From: Leishmania infantum JPCM5
Lineage: Eukaryota; Euglenozoa; Kinetoplastea; Trypanosomatida; Trypanosomatidae
Length of the DNA stretch: 64,000 bases
Assembly: GCF_000002875.2 (NCBI RefSeq)
Contig: NC_009401.2
Span: forward strand, 199,843-263,842
Direction of reading: 5' to 3'
Shown: positions 1 through 8,429 of the stretch, piece by piece
Layout: every line of letters starts with the position of its first letter
Position numbering within the stretch: the stretch's first letter is position 1
Notes under the pieces: model-generated
What the model saw: only the letters and a program-made list of their open reading frames with translations
What the model was told of the DNA's origin: nothing
Databases searched by the model: none
Translations under genes and position numbers: made by a program

Positions 1-368
1 ACGATGCTGTGCCTTGGCAGCGGGCCGCACTCGACTCGCGTTGCCTTTCGTCTGCCGCTAGCGTCAAGTGTGCGAAAAGACGCCATCACAGACATCGACC
101 CGCGCGCACGCGCCCACCACCACCACCCCGGGCCTCAGCGAGACTTGATCTCCCCTCCGCCCCTCCCACCCTCCGTTTTCTGTCCATCACTGCTGGCGCA
201 GTGCACGTGGCGACGCGGTGGGGCTTTCCTGCTCGGCTCTTCATCTTTTCCCCCTTTCTTCGCGGGCACATGTTGATGATTCAGTGGGAGCATGCGCAAA
301 GTCGAGGAGCACCACGCGGGCAACAACGCCCACAGAGGCACAGCTGCCGCGACACCCATCCGCATCCG
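1..368. other. Non-coding, downstream of the RMC1-like gene
   Basis: This stretch lies past the stop codon of the leftmost minus-strand gene, so it is probably its 3' UTR and intergenic sequence. Short ORFs exist in several frames but are low in complexity and mutually overlapping. I see no RNA gene or repeat in it. Confidence 0.6.
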
Positions 369-3300
369 TCATGCTCCGCCTCGCTGCTTTAGCTCGTGCC
401 AGCCCTGCTCCATCTGGCGAAGCAGCTGCTCGTAGTGTATTTCGTGCACGTGGAACCGGCCGTCGACATTAGGCGAAGTGGTCGCAGCGAGGGAACCCTG
501 GCTAGGATGCGCTGCCTTGCTTGCTGACGAAGGCGACAACGCGCTAGCCGTCAGACTTACCAGCAGTTTCCTTGCCACGGTGATGTACACGCGATGCGCG
601 GCTTGAACTTGTCGCTCCAGCGAGCGCGTTCGCCAAGACTTCAGTGGGTTCGAGGCGAAATCCGATGCGGTAAGCTGGTGCTGGGATACGACGGCGGCAC
701 CGCCGGCGTTGAAGAGCGCCTCCTCCGCCCAACGCACACACCGCCACGCGCCATCCAGCACGGAGAGAGCTAGGGAGTCCCACGACAGCACGCGTGTCTG
801 CCGACGGTGCGACAGCACCGACGATAGTGCAACCGCGGGCACCTCAGCGAGCTTGCTCTGCTGTGGAACGCGCTGCAAGACCGCTGCGGCAGCGGTGAAG
901 TGGGAGCGACAGCTGTACGCCTCCGCGACCTCCAGTAAGAAGCCATGCGCCTCAAGAAGACGCACCGCCTCCCCAAAGAGAATCTCCGTCTCCTCCGCGT
1001 CTTCACCGGGGCAGAAAGGAGAGAACGGCACATCCTCACTTTGCTGTGCCGTTGGCGTCGCCGCGGCCGGGGATGTGGGGGCAGAGGCCACTGCACCTGA
1101 CGGCTCAGCGCGACGCTCCGCTGAGGGCTCGCCCGCGTTGAGGCGACGCGCACTCGCATCAGCTGCGTCGATGCGCCGCATCGATGCTCTCACCTCCTGA
1201 GATGCGCCCCACCAATCCAGCAGCCAGCGCGCCGTGGCCTCATTTTGCTCCAGTACCCCTTGTCGCAGCAGCTCCTGCACACGACGCGCAGCGCTGCAGG
1301 CGGATGGCGATTGAGAAGCCATAAACAGACTCGCTGGAGTGTCTCCCACGTCGCTAAGAACCATCTCGAGAAGCAAGTGCTGGAGGGGCGGCTCCACTGG
1401 AATGGCGGCGCTGTGCAGGAGCCGCACATAATCGCAGAGGAGTCCCTCGAGTTGGCGCCGCCTCTGAGGCTGTTGCTGCTGTTGGGGGTGGCATAGCAAA
1501 GATGACTGAAGGGCTAACCAAGTAGGAGCAAACACCTTCTGTAAAATGAGCTGCTGCAGCTCAGCGGAGCTGATGAGGAGCTCACCAGATGCCACAGAGC
1601 GGGTTGCACGCGCAACATCGGCGCCGTCGGCCCCTCCTGCGAGGGCCAAAGAGCGCTCTCGCTCCACCGCGACGCAACGGGCAGAAAACGCGGTTTCGAG
1701 TGTGAGGTTCTCCAGCATGCACGTCCATAGAGTGTACAACTGCTTGCCTGCGACGCCCGGTGTCGATGCTGTGGCCATGCACAGAAGATGTCGCAACGCA
1801 TCCACCTTGGAGTACTCAGATGGGCCCGTCTGGGACACTCCAGCGCCGTTGCCGTCGCCGTCATCGCGCTCCAACCCCACCGCCTGGACAGTGAGCTCAC
1901 CTAGAAGGCCGACAAGAGCGTGCACGCTGCTGGTGCTGCGGTCGTTGGTCGAGCGAGCCGAAAACACCTGATAGCGCCGGCACAGGAAGCTCACGTAGGA
2001 GCGGACAAGCCAAGCCGCTGCTTCGCCATTCAAGGTGTTTACATCGAGGCCCTGCTCCTGCTGCGGCGAGCAAGGATCCTGGCTGGCGCCGTCGCTCTCG
2101 TCGCTGAAGTCCACAAGCAGACGCCATGCCGCCACCCGCGCGGCGTCTACACGGCACACGCGCAGCGTTCCGTCCGATGCCTTCATCACCAGTGGTAGCC
2201 GCGGACCCGCCAGCCACTGATAGTCGCTGTAGACGACCGGCTCACTGTCCCTCGGCGCACCTCCGCTGCCGTCTGCACCTCCCTCTTCACAGCCCTCCAC
2301 CGCTGCAGCGGCACCGCAGCAGTACAGCGGGTACATCAACGGTACGGCAGATGCGGCAGCGGCAGCGTCGGTGGTAGGATCCGACGCGGTCATCGCCAGC
2401 ATTGAGCTGCTCAACACGGACAGCATAGATGTAAAGTCGGCCGATGGAGCTTGGTGCTGCAATGCCACTTTCCTATGACGCGAACGGTCGCGCCGGTGCT
2501 GGTGCTCAGCCGCTAGTGAGTCGGCGGCGGCGGCCTGCGCGGCGCTAGAGGCGGCAGTTGGCGGATGAGACGCTGTTGGTGACGGTAGCAGCGGTGAGCG
2601 TGACGTTGAAGCGGAGGCGTCGTCGACGTTGTCAGTGATGCTGCTGCCGCTGTGGTGGTGCGGCCGAGAGAGCCAGGAGTGACCAAAACCGCTGTTTGCC
2701 ATCCCCTGTGAGCCCGAAGTCGCACCCCCTCCAGCTCCCAACGAAGGAGCCGGCTCAGCAGAATAGTGCGCTGAAGCAGCGGCAGGCTTACGCGCCCGCA
2801 CCCCCGCGCCAATGGTGCCTGAGGTCACCGCCTTCCACACATAGCTCCGCGCCAGCGTGCTGTTCCTTGCGTTGCGAGAAGCGGTAGCGGCGCTCATGCG
2901 AGACACACTGCTGCTGCCGCAGTCTGCCAGGTCGTACACAGCCGACCGAGCCGTGTCTGGGGAGTGAATCACGATGAGGTTGTCCACCACCTGTACGCAG
3001 AAGGGGACCAAGCCCGGCAGCTGCGGCAACGGCGCGGCAAGCGCGTCAGCCCCTACGGCACCCGACAACGGGTCTTGCGCAGACGCTTGAGAGTCGCGAG
3101 ACGCACGTGAGATTACCGCAGTCAAGGACAGCCGCGCAACGTGAACAAACACGCCGCCACACAACTTGGACGGCGGCGCAGAGGCCGTGGCAAACGACGC
3201 CGCCGCCGTAAGTCGACTCAAGAGTGAGTCGCTATGCGCTGCTTCAGCAGCCGACGCTGATGCGCCAGCACCGGCAACTCCGCTACTCAGTGCCCTCTCG

Positions 3301-5126
3301 GTCTGCGACATGCCGGACAAGGGCTGGCGCCCGTGCTCTTTGGAGGGGACGTGCATGTACAGGTTCATCACCGGGTCCTGTCGGCCGCCGATGGTGCCGC
3401 GGCCGGAGGACACGTGGTATAAAAAAGATTGCCCGTAGATCGTCAGCACGCCCAGCACCGAGGAGAGCTGCTGCGACGCCTGCGGGCACCGGAGAAGCGG
3501 CAGCGGCAGCTCCGACAAAGAAGCGGGCGCAGCGCCGGTGGCAGTGCCGTGTCCTGCGGTGCAGTGCATATGGAGGGTAGCGCAGAGGCTCTCTGGTAAT
3601 GTCAACTCAGTCAACGTGCGTAGCTCCAGTGGCGCAGAACTTGCCTCAGCTGCCCTGCTAGACTTCGCTCTCGGTTCGCGGTACACCGAAGACGCCCTTC
3701 GCCCCACATACACCTTGATCGGCTTCACCACCGACGGGCGAGCGTGGTTAAGGCTCAGCAGCACACGACTTCGTGCATCGTAGGTGCACCAGTCCGAGCG
3801 CGTGACGTAGCGCTGCAGCACGCTTATGGACACCAGCGCGGCCCCATCGCACACGCTGTCGGCAGTAGCAGAAGACGCCATGGATGATGAATAGGTCATC
3901 GAAGCCGCTGTCGCCGCACTCACCGGAGAGGCGGGCGGGATGTGCACCGGCTCTCGCTCGATGTGCCCGTCCTCCTGTGTGCCACCACCTCCAAACGAGA
4001 GCAGAGGTGAGGGCTTCGTGGACGCTTGCGGGGGCTGAGGCGGCTGAGGTGCGAGTGCGAGGCTGACTCGGCAGCGCACCTGCACAAGGTCGACAGCGAT
4101 CGAGGAGACGCAGAGGAGATGGTGGTCAACGTACGCTGCCGCTGTCGTCGTCGTCGAGGCAGCAGCTGGAGCCCTGTTGCGGTCGCACCAGCAGAAGAAC
4201 TGCATCGGGTACCACGCTTCGCGGAAGCGCAGCGTGTTGGGGGAGCATACAACCTTCGCTAGTGGGCGCGCGAGCGGAACAGCCGATGCCGCTATGCAGT
4301 CCACACCTTCACGCAGCACGGGGCACTCCATGATGTAGACTGCCATAACCGGCGGAGGCGCGGTGAGTGCACCATAACCAGAGACAGCCAACGGCCCCGA
4401 TGTCAGCCCTGGTGTCTCGCTGCGGCCGGTCGAAGAAGCAGGCGATGGCAGTGCCTCTGGTGGCGGTAGCGGCACAGCCATCAGCACCGACGCCGAGCGA
4501 CGGAGCTCCTCGTGCGGCATGGGCAGACGCCGCGGTAGGCAGAGCCCGCTGGTGGATGCTGTGGTGCAGCAGGAGGCAGAGAGAGGGGCCGTCCACACTT
4601 GTGAAGGATTCGCCATGCGTAGGCACGCCGCAGCCGCTTCGGCACTGGCAGTGGGCGTGGAAGACTGTGCTGCTGGCGGGGTATGGGGAGAAGGCAAGCA
4701 GAGAAGTGTACCACGCGCATCCGGCGGGCAGTTTCGACGGTGCATCACAGTAGTCGATGCTGCGTCTTGGGCTAAACAAGCGGCGTTGCCGTGAGCAGTC
4801 TCGATCCTGTCTTTCTCCGACTTTGACGGTCTTTCCAAGCTAGCTGGCGCCGCCGCAGCAGCGCTCCAAGTTAACGGCACACATAGGGTGATGCTGTCCT
4901 CGCAAACGAGGATGACGTCCTCGGCGACGTCGTCGAGGTGCATCGCACGCACGCGAAACGACGGCGATGCAGACGGCGCCGCCGCCGGTGTTGCCGCTGT
5001 GGCGTTGAGCGGAGAGGCGGCGAGGGAGAGTCCCAGCGGTTTGACTGAGGACGGCAGCGGCTCGCTCAGGTAGATGAGCGAGGGGGCGTCGGCATCACCA
5101 TCAGCGTAGCTGTGCTCGGCCAGCAT
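369..5126 (-). CDS. RMC1/Mic1-domain protein (putative regulator of MON1-CCZ1)
   Basis: 1,585 residues, starting at the first ATG after a predicted splice acceptor. Around residues 707-730 the protein reads CVQVVDNLIVIHSPDTARS and then VYDLAD. As I recall human RMC1 (C18orf8), this closely matches its N-terminal propeller block (VVDNLVVVHHQDTETS). A YGQ block lies earlier, and residues about 1225-1255 (CDYVRLLHSAAIPVEPPLQH, then LLLEMVL) resemble the start of the Mic1 domain, an alpha-solenoid. In animals RMC1 is the third subunit of the MON1-CCZ1 Rab7 exchange factor, acting in endosome maturation and autophagy. Here the family core is spread over about twice its usual length by Ala/Ser-rich insertions (for example residues 760-900), typical of Leishmania proteins. 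The role is inferred from the motif matches; no alignment was run. The alternative is another propeller-solenoid protein such as a scaffold nucleoporin. Confidence 0.72.
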   Translation of the reverse strand: MLAEHSYADGDADAPSLIYLSEPLPSSVKPLGLSLAASPLNATAATPAAAPSASPSFRVRAMHLDDVAEDVILVCEDSITLCVPLTWSAAAAAPASLERPSKSEKDRIETAHGNAACLAQDAASTTVMHRRNCPPDARGTLLCLPSPHTPPAAQSSTPTASAEAAAACLRMANPSQVWTAPLSASCCTTASTSGLCLPRRLPMPHEELRRSASVLMAVPLPPPEALPSPASSTGRSETPGLTSGPLAVSGYGALTAPPPVMAVYIMECPVLREGVDCIAASAVPLARPLAKVVCSPNTLRFREAWYPMQFFCWCDRNRAPAAASTTTTAAAYVDHHLLCVSSIAVDLVQVRCRVSLALAPQPPQPPQASTKPSPLLSFGGGGTQEDGHIEREPVHIPPASPVSAATAASMTYSSSMASSATADSVCDGAALVSISVLQRYVTRSDWCTYDARSRVLLSLNHARPSVVKPIKVYVGRRASSVYREPRAKSSRAAEASSAPLELRTLTELTLPESLCATLHMHCTAGHGTATGAAPASLSELPLPLLRCPQASQQLSSVLGVLTIYGQSFLYHVSSGRGTIGGRQDPVMNLYMHVPSKEHGRQPLSGMSQTERALSSGVAGAGASASAAEAAHSDSLLSRLTAAASFATASAPPSKLCGGVFVHVARLSLTAVISRASRDSQASAQDPLSGAVGADALAAPLPQLPGLVPFCVQVVDNLIVIHSPDTARSAVYDLADCGSSSVSRMSAATASRNARNSTLARSYVWKAVTSGTIGAGVRARKPAAASAHYSAEPAPSLGAGGGATSGSQGMANSGFGHSWLSRPHHHSGSSITDNVDDASASTSRSPLLPSPTASHPPTAASSAAQAAAADSLAAEHQHRRDRSRHRKVALQHQAPSADFTSMLSVLSSSMLAMTASDPTTDAAAAASAVPLMYPLYCCGAAAAVEGCEEGGADGSGGAPRDSEPVVYSDYQWLAGPRLPLVMKASDGTLRVCRVDAARVAAWRLLVDFSDESDGASQDPCSPQQEQGLDVNTLNGEAAAWLVRSYVSFLCRRYQVFSARSTNDRSTSSVHALVGLLGELTVQAVGLERDDGDGNGAGVSQTGPSEYSKVDALRHLLCMATASTPGVAGKQLYTLWTCMLENLTLETAFSARCVAVERERSLALAGGADGADVARATRSVASGELLISSAELQQLILQKVFAPTWLALQSSLLCHPQQQQQPQRRRQLEGLLCDYVRLLHSAAIPVEPPLQHLLLEMVLSDVGDTPASLFMASQSPSACSAARRVQELLRQGVLEQNEATARWLLDWWGASQEVRASMRRIDAADASARRLNAGEPSAERRAEPSGAVASAPTSPAAATPTAQQSEDVPFSPFCPGEDAEETEILFGEAVRLLEAHGFLLEVAEAYSCRSHFTAAAAVLQRVPQQSKLAEVPAVALSSVLSHRRQTRVLSWDSLALSVLDGAWRCVRWAEEALFNAGGAAVVSQHQLTASDFASNPLKSWRTRSLERQVQAAHRVYITVARKLLVSLTASALSPSSASKAAHPSQGSLAATTSPNVDGRFHVHEIHYEQLLRQMEQGWHELKQRGGA

Positions 5127-6573
5127 GAGTGTCGATATAGTTCTTCAAGCTGCACAACGAGTGTCACCGTGCGAGTCAAGGAGAGCCGTGCCTGCGGAAA
5201 TAGCTTCAACGAGAGTAGGCGAGGGGAGGGCGAGAGGGAGGGGGGCTGTTGCCAGGCATCCAGGTGGGCACAGTGATCACATTGGTGAAGCAACACAGAA
5301 CAGACACAGAGTGAAGTGATGAAGCTGAAGGAAAGAAGCAGGGATCTGCACTGTCTGTCCGTAAAGCAGAGGACAGACGGATGTGCCTGCCTGGTGCACA
5401 CGCACGAATACGTAAAACAGCACCTTAGTCGCTACAGGAAAGTGAAAGGGTTGATAATGGTGGCGTAGGCAGTGATGGGATTCATTTCTGTGAGAGCGGC
5501 AGAGGCAGAGAGAGAGAGTAGATAGACAGAACGTCGAGACAGACAGTGGAAGATGATAAGACGTGAGCCAAGAGAGGGATGACACGAATGGTGAGCAGAG
5601 CACAGCAGAGGGAAGGGGTTCTCGAGGTGAGGTGGCAGAAGGTGAAGCACAAGTGCGCCAGAGAGGCAGGGCAAGCCGCTGGCTGCGTATAAGTGCGCTT
5701 CATGGAAGGCGCCCGGCCGTGTCGCTCAGCAAGGCACACATGCAGACGAAGACGTGCTTCTGCCTCTCCGTCGTTGCCTCGCAATTGTGTGCTGTCTTCA
5801 CCTCCCCCTTGCCTCCCTCCCTTCGTGCGACGTCCACTCGCTGCCTGGCTATGCCCCCTTCATCGCTGCTGACGGAGTCGACCGGAGTTTGTGAGCGTGC
5901 GAGACCCCTACGCCGACAGCCACGCACACACACAAACACACAGAAACAAGGAGATAGATGGAAGGGGGAGGGGGAACATATCTCGACTTACACGGAAGGG
6001 CGAGGCAACCCGCACGTAGCCACACGGAGGGATGCGCAGGTCTGCGCTGCGCCCCCCACCTTCCAACACATTCACTTCCCCTCCTTTTCTCTCTATTTCG
6101 TCTGTGACTGTCCACTCGATTTAAGTATCATCGCCTTAAGAGCACACACACACGCAAGCTAACCGAGTGGCGGCCGAGAAAAAAAAAAACGGCGCCACAC
6201 AAATGGAGGTGCAGAAGACAGGAACGTGCGATGGGAGGGCGCGCGTGACTGCTGAGGTGAGCCCCCTCCGCCCCGCCCCCGGAGGGAAGGCGGAAGGCGC
6301 TACCTGTATTCGCTCTGCCAAACGAGCCCACCCTCGCCCACCTCATCCGCCCTCTCGTGCACTATGCAAGCACGCACGGGCGCAGGAGTGCGCCCTCTGT
6401 CGGCGCCACCACCCTCCTCCTCCTCCCCACCCCACCCTCCGCGAGGGCACCCCGCAAAGAGCAAACGCATCAAACGGAGCACCACCGCCTCAGCGCCACC
6501 ATCAGCCCGCGCACGACACACGTGCAAGGCGCAAACGACTTTGCGCGAGTGCCCCGCCATGCTGTTCGTGAAA
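5127..6573. other. Intergenic region between the J-protein gene and the RMC1-like gene
   Basis: Holds the 3' UTR of the J-protein gene and the 5' UTR of the next gene. It contains pyrimidine- and purine-rich stretches, short CA repeats near 5928-5940 and 6145-6155, and an A-run near 6179-6190 (T-run on the transcribed-sense strand). No convincing gene: the plus-strand ORF at 5563-6162 is low-complexity and runs against the transcription unit. Confidence 0.6.
5192..5245 (-). promoter_or_regulatory. Predicted trans-splice acceptor region of the RMC1-like gene
   Basis: On the minus strand, positions 5245 to 5206 form a nearly pure C/T tract free of AG. The first AGs after it are at 5204-5205 and 5192-5193. 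Either leaves a 5' UTR of about 65-80 nt with no upstream ATG, so the ATG at 5126 is the first available start. Confidence 0.7.
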
Positions 6574-7542
6574 TTAATAGCCCAACTCACGACGCAGAAA
6601 GCCCTTCGGGCTGGTCAGCCACGCCATATCGTAGCTCCGGTACGCCATGATCGAGTAGAGGAACAGCATGCACAACGCCGCCGGGGCAAGCATCGTGTGC
6701 AGCAGCACATCCAGCGCCACGGAGACGAAGAAGACGCTCGTCAGCATTGGGAAGGCGGCGTAGAAGCGGCCGAGCACGTAGAAGCCGCAGAGCAGCAGGA
6801 AAATGTGGAAGCCGCTCGGGGTACGCCACTTAACCCAACTCCAGTACCGCGGCATCTCGTCCACGTTGCGCGCCATCCACTCGGGCAGGAACTTGTAGTA
6901 GAAGTACTGCGTGTCTGAGACAAGGTTTCGGTAGCGCCGGTCCAGCGTCGGACTCTTAGTGATCAGCTCGTATGCCTTGTTGATCTGGTTGAGGCGTGGG
7001 ATGTCGCCGGTGCCGTCGGCCGCCATGTCCGGGTGAATCTGCTTCATGAGCTCGTGGTAGCGCAGGCGGATCGTCTGCGTCGAAGCACCCGGCTTCAGGC
7101 CCAGCACCTCCCATGGGTTGTACCCGCTTACGTGGGTGCTGACGGCTTCCTTGTTCGCGTCCTCGGCAGTTGCCGCGGGCCCGTGCGTGCGGCGACGCTG
7201 CTCGCGATGGAGCTCCTCTTCCGTGGGCTTTGCTGCGCCGCGTGGCGAGTCGATGTCGGCGGGGACGGTGCCGTAGCCTGGGCCACCGCTGGACTGCCAG
7301 CGGCGAGCTGTCGCCCAAGCAGAAGAGCTGCCTGTGGTGGGCGCGCACAACGTCGCTGCACGCAGCAGCACAAGCGAAGACGTTGGCTGGTATGACGAAG
7401 ATAGAGCAGCCGATGGAGGTGAGCAGCAGCAGCGACTGGCAAGGCTGGCGGTGACACCCGCCGTCACCGGCCGCGGTGCGCCTCCCCTGCGGTGGAGAAG
7501 CGCCGAGGCCAACGTCGACGCCGCGGTGGCTCGGAGCAGCAT
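6574..7542 (-). CDS. J-domain (DnaJ/Hsp40) protein with C-terminal membrane segments, probably mitochondrial
   Basis: 322 residues from the chosen start. The J domain is at about residues 142-203 (NPWEVLGLKPGAS, then HPD at 170-172, then NQINKAYELI), so it should stimulate the ATPase of an Hsp70 partner. After it come two or three hydrophobic segments at about 244-262, 264-283 and 284-301. There is no Gly/Phe linker or zinc-binding region, so it is a type III J protein. Residues 1-80 are rich in Arg, Ser, Ala and Leu with almost no acidic residues, like a mitochondrial presequence; a basic ARRW stretch near 79-82 could mark processing. I infer an inner-membrane J protein. The frame stays open upstream to 7797, but the splice signals (AG at 7617-7618) exclude that longer version. 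The partner Hsp70 cannot be read from the sequence. Confidence 0.85.
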   Translation of the reverse strand: MLLRATAASTLASALLHRRGGAPRPVTAGVTASLASRCCCSPPSAALSSSYQPTSSLVLLRAATLCAPTTGSSSAWATARRWQSSGGPGYGTVPADIDSPRGAAKPTEEELHREQRRRTHGPAATAEDANKEAVSTHVSGYNPWEVLGLKPGASTQTIRLRYHELMKQIHPDMAADGTGDIPRLNQINKAYELITKSPTLDRRYRNLVSDTQYFYYKFLPEWMARNVDEMPRYWSWVKWRTPSGFHIFLLLCGFYVLGRFYAAFPMLTSVFFVSVALDVLLHTMLAPAALCMLFLYSIMAYRSYDMAWLTSPKGFLRRELGY

Positions 7543-7616
7543 TAAAGGCGTAGAGACAGTCGAGACCCCCAACAAAAAAACAAACACACACGCGCACAGG
7601 GAAGGGGGGGGGGGCG

Positions 7617-7790
7617 CTGCAACGCGTGGGCGTGTGTGCGCGCGTGCATCGATGTTGAGTGGGGGTGGTGCACACAGAAGGATGCACCGTTGAAGAGCAA
7701 AGACCGACAAGGTCAGGCCAAGGAAGGTGATGGTGGTGAGACGAACGACGGAAGGCCCATGCATGGAGAAGACGCGCAGAAATGGTGTCG
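7617..7790 (-). promoter_or_regulatory. Predicted trans-splice acceptor region of the J-protein gene
   Basis: On the minus strand there is no AG from 7790 down to 7619, and this stretch includes C/T-rich blocks; the first AG is at 7617-7618. That leaves a 5' UTR of about 74 nt containing C-rich and T-rich runs and no ATG before 7542. This decides the start codon. Confidence 0.7.
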
Positions 7791-8429
7791 CTGCCACGAC
7801 GACTCTGGCCGTGGCCGCCCCCTCGCTCCAGCATGCCAGCAGTGGGGAATGGGGGAGGGGGCAGCGCTAGAGGTTCGTAAGCGAGACGTTGAGAGAGATG
7901 GAAAGCGATGGCGGCGGACTTCTGCCGCAGCGAGGAGGACGGCGAGCATGTCCCAGATGCGGCGCGCATCCCTTTGCCGAGCCACCACCTCCCTCTCTTC
8001 GCCTCGACGATGGTGATGGCAACCGAGAGACGGTATAAGCGCCTCGAGAGAGCGCAAAGATGATGACGCGTGTGCATGTGCGCCGCCATGCACGCACGCC
8101 GACACAAGCACGCGCCCCTTCTGCGCAGCACGCGTTCCTTGTCACTGTCCACACTTTTAGTCTGTCCTTGTTGTGCACTCTGTCGCTCTCTGCCCGAGCA
8201 CCAGGGAGAGAGCGACAGAGACGAGCCGCTTATAGGCCTGGAAGTTAAGCGTGCATCCGAGTCACTGGCCATTACGTCGAAACAAGACATGCCATCTATC
8301 CACGCACCTCTCATGGGGCACGCATCGGCACACGCGCACGAGAGAAACGCACGCACAGACACATCCGTCGTCCTCGTCGCTGCCTCGACACTCAACCCCT
8401 TCCCTCGCCCGCCCCTCCCCGCCTTCCGT
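7791..8429. other. Intergenic region downstream of the giant membrane-protein gene
   Basis: Probable 3' UTR of the giant gene plus the upstream part of the J-protein spacer. An open minus-strand frame (6956-8785) crosses the whole region but overlaps two real genes in another frame and has no protein-like composition of its own. I see no RNA gene or repeat element. Confidence 0.55.

Noticed and set aside
369..5126. Assignment of the leftmost gene to a scaffold nucleoporin
   Set aside because: The propeller-solenoid look fits, but the VVDNLIVIHSPDTARS and DYVRLLHSAAIPV blocks fit RMC1 better.
7543..7797. N-terminal extension of the J-protein gene
   Set aside because: The predicted acceptor at 7617-7618 would place the upstream ATG outside the mature mRNA, and the extension translates a simple C/T repeat.
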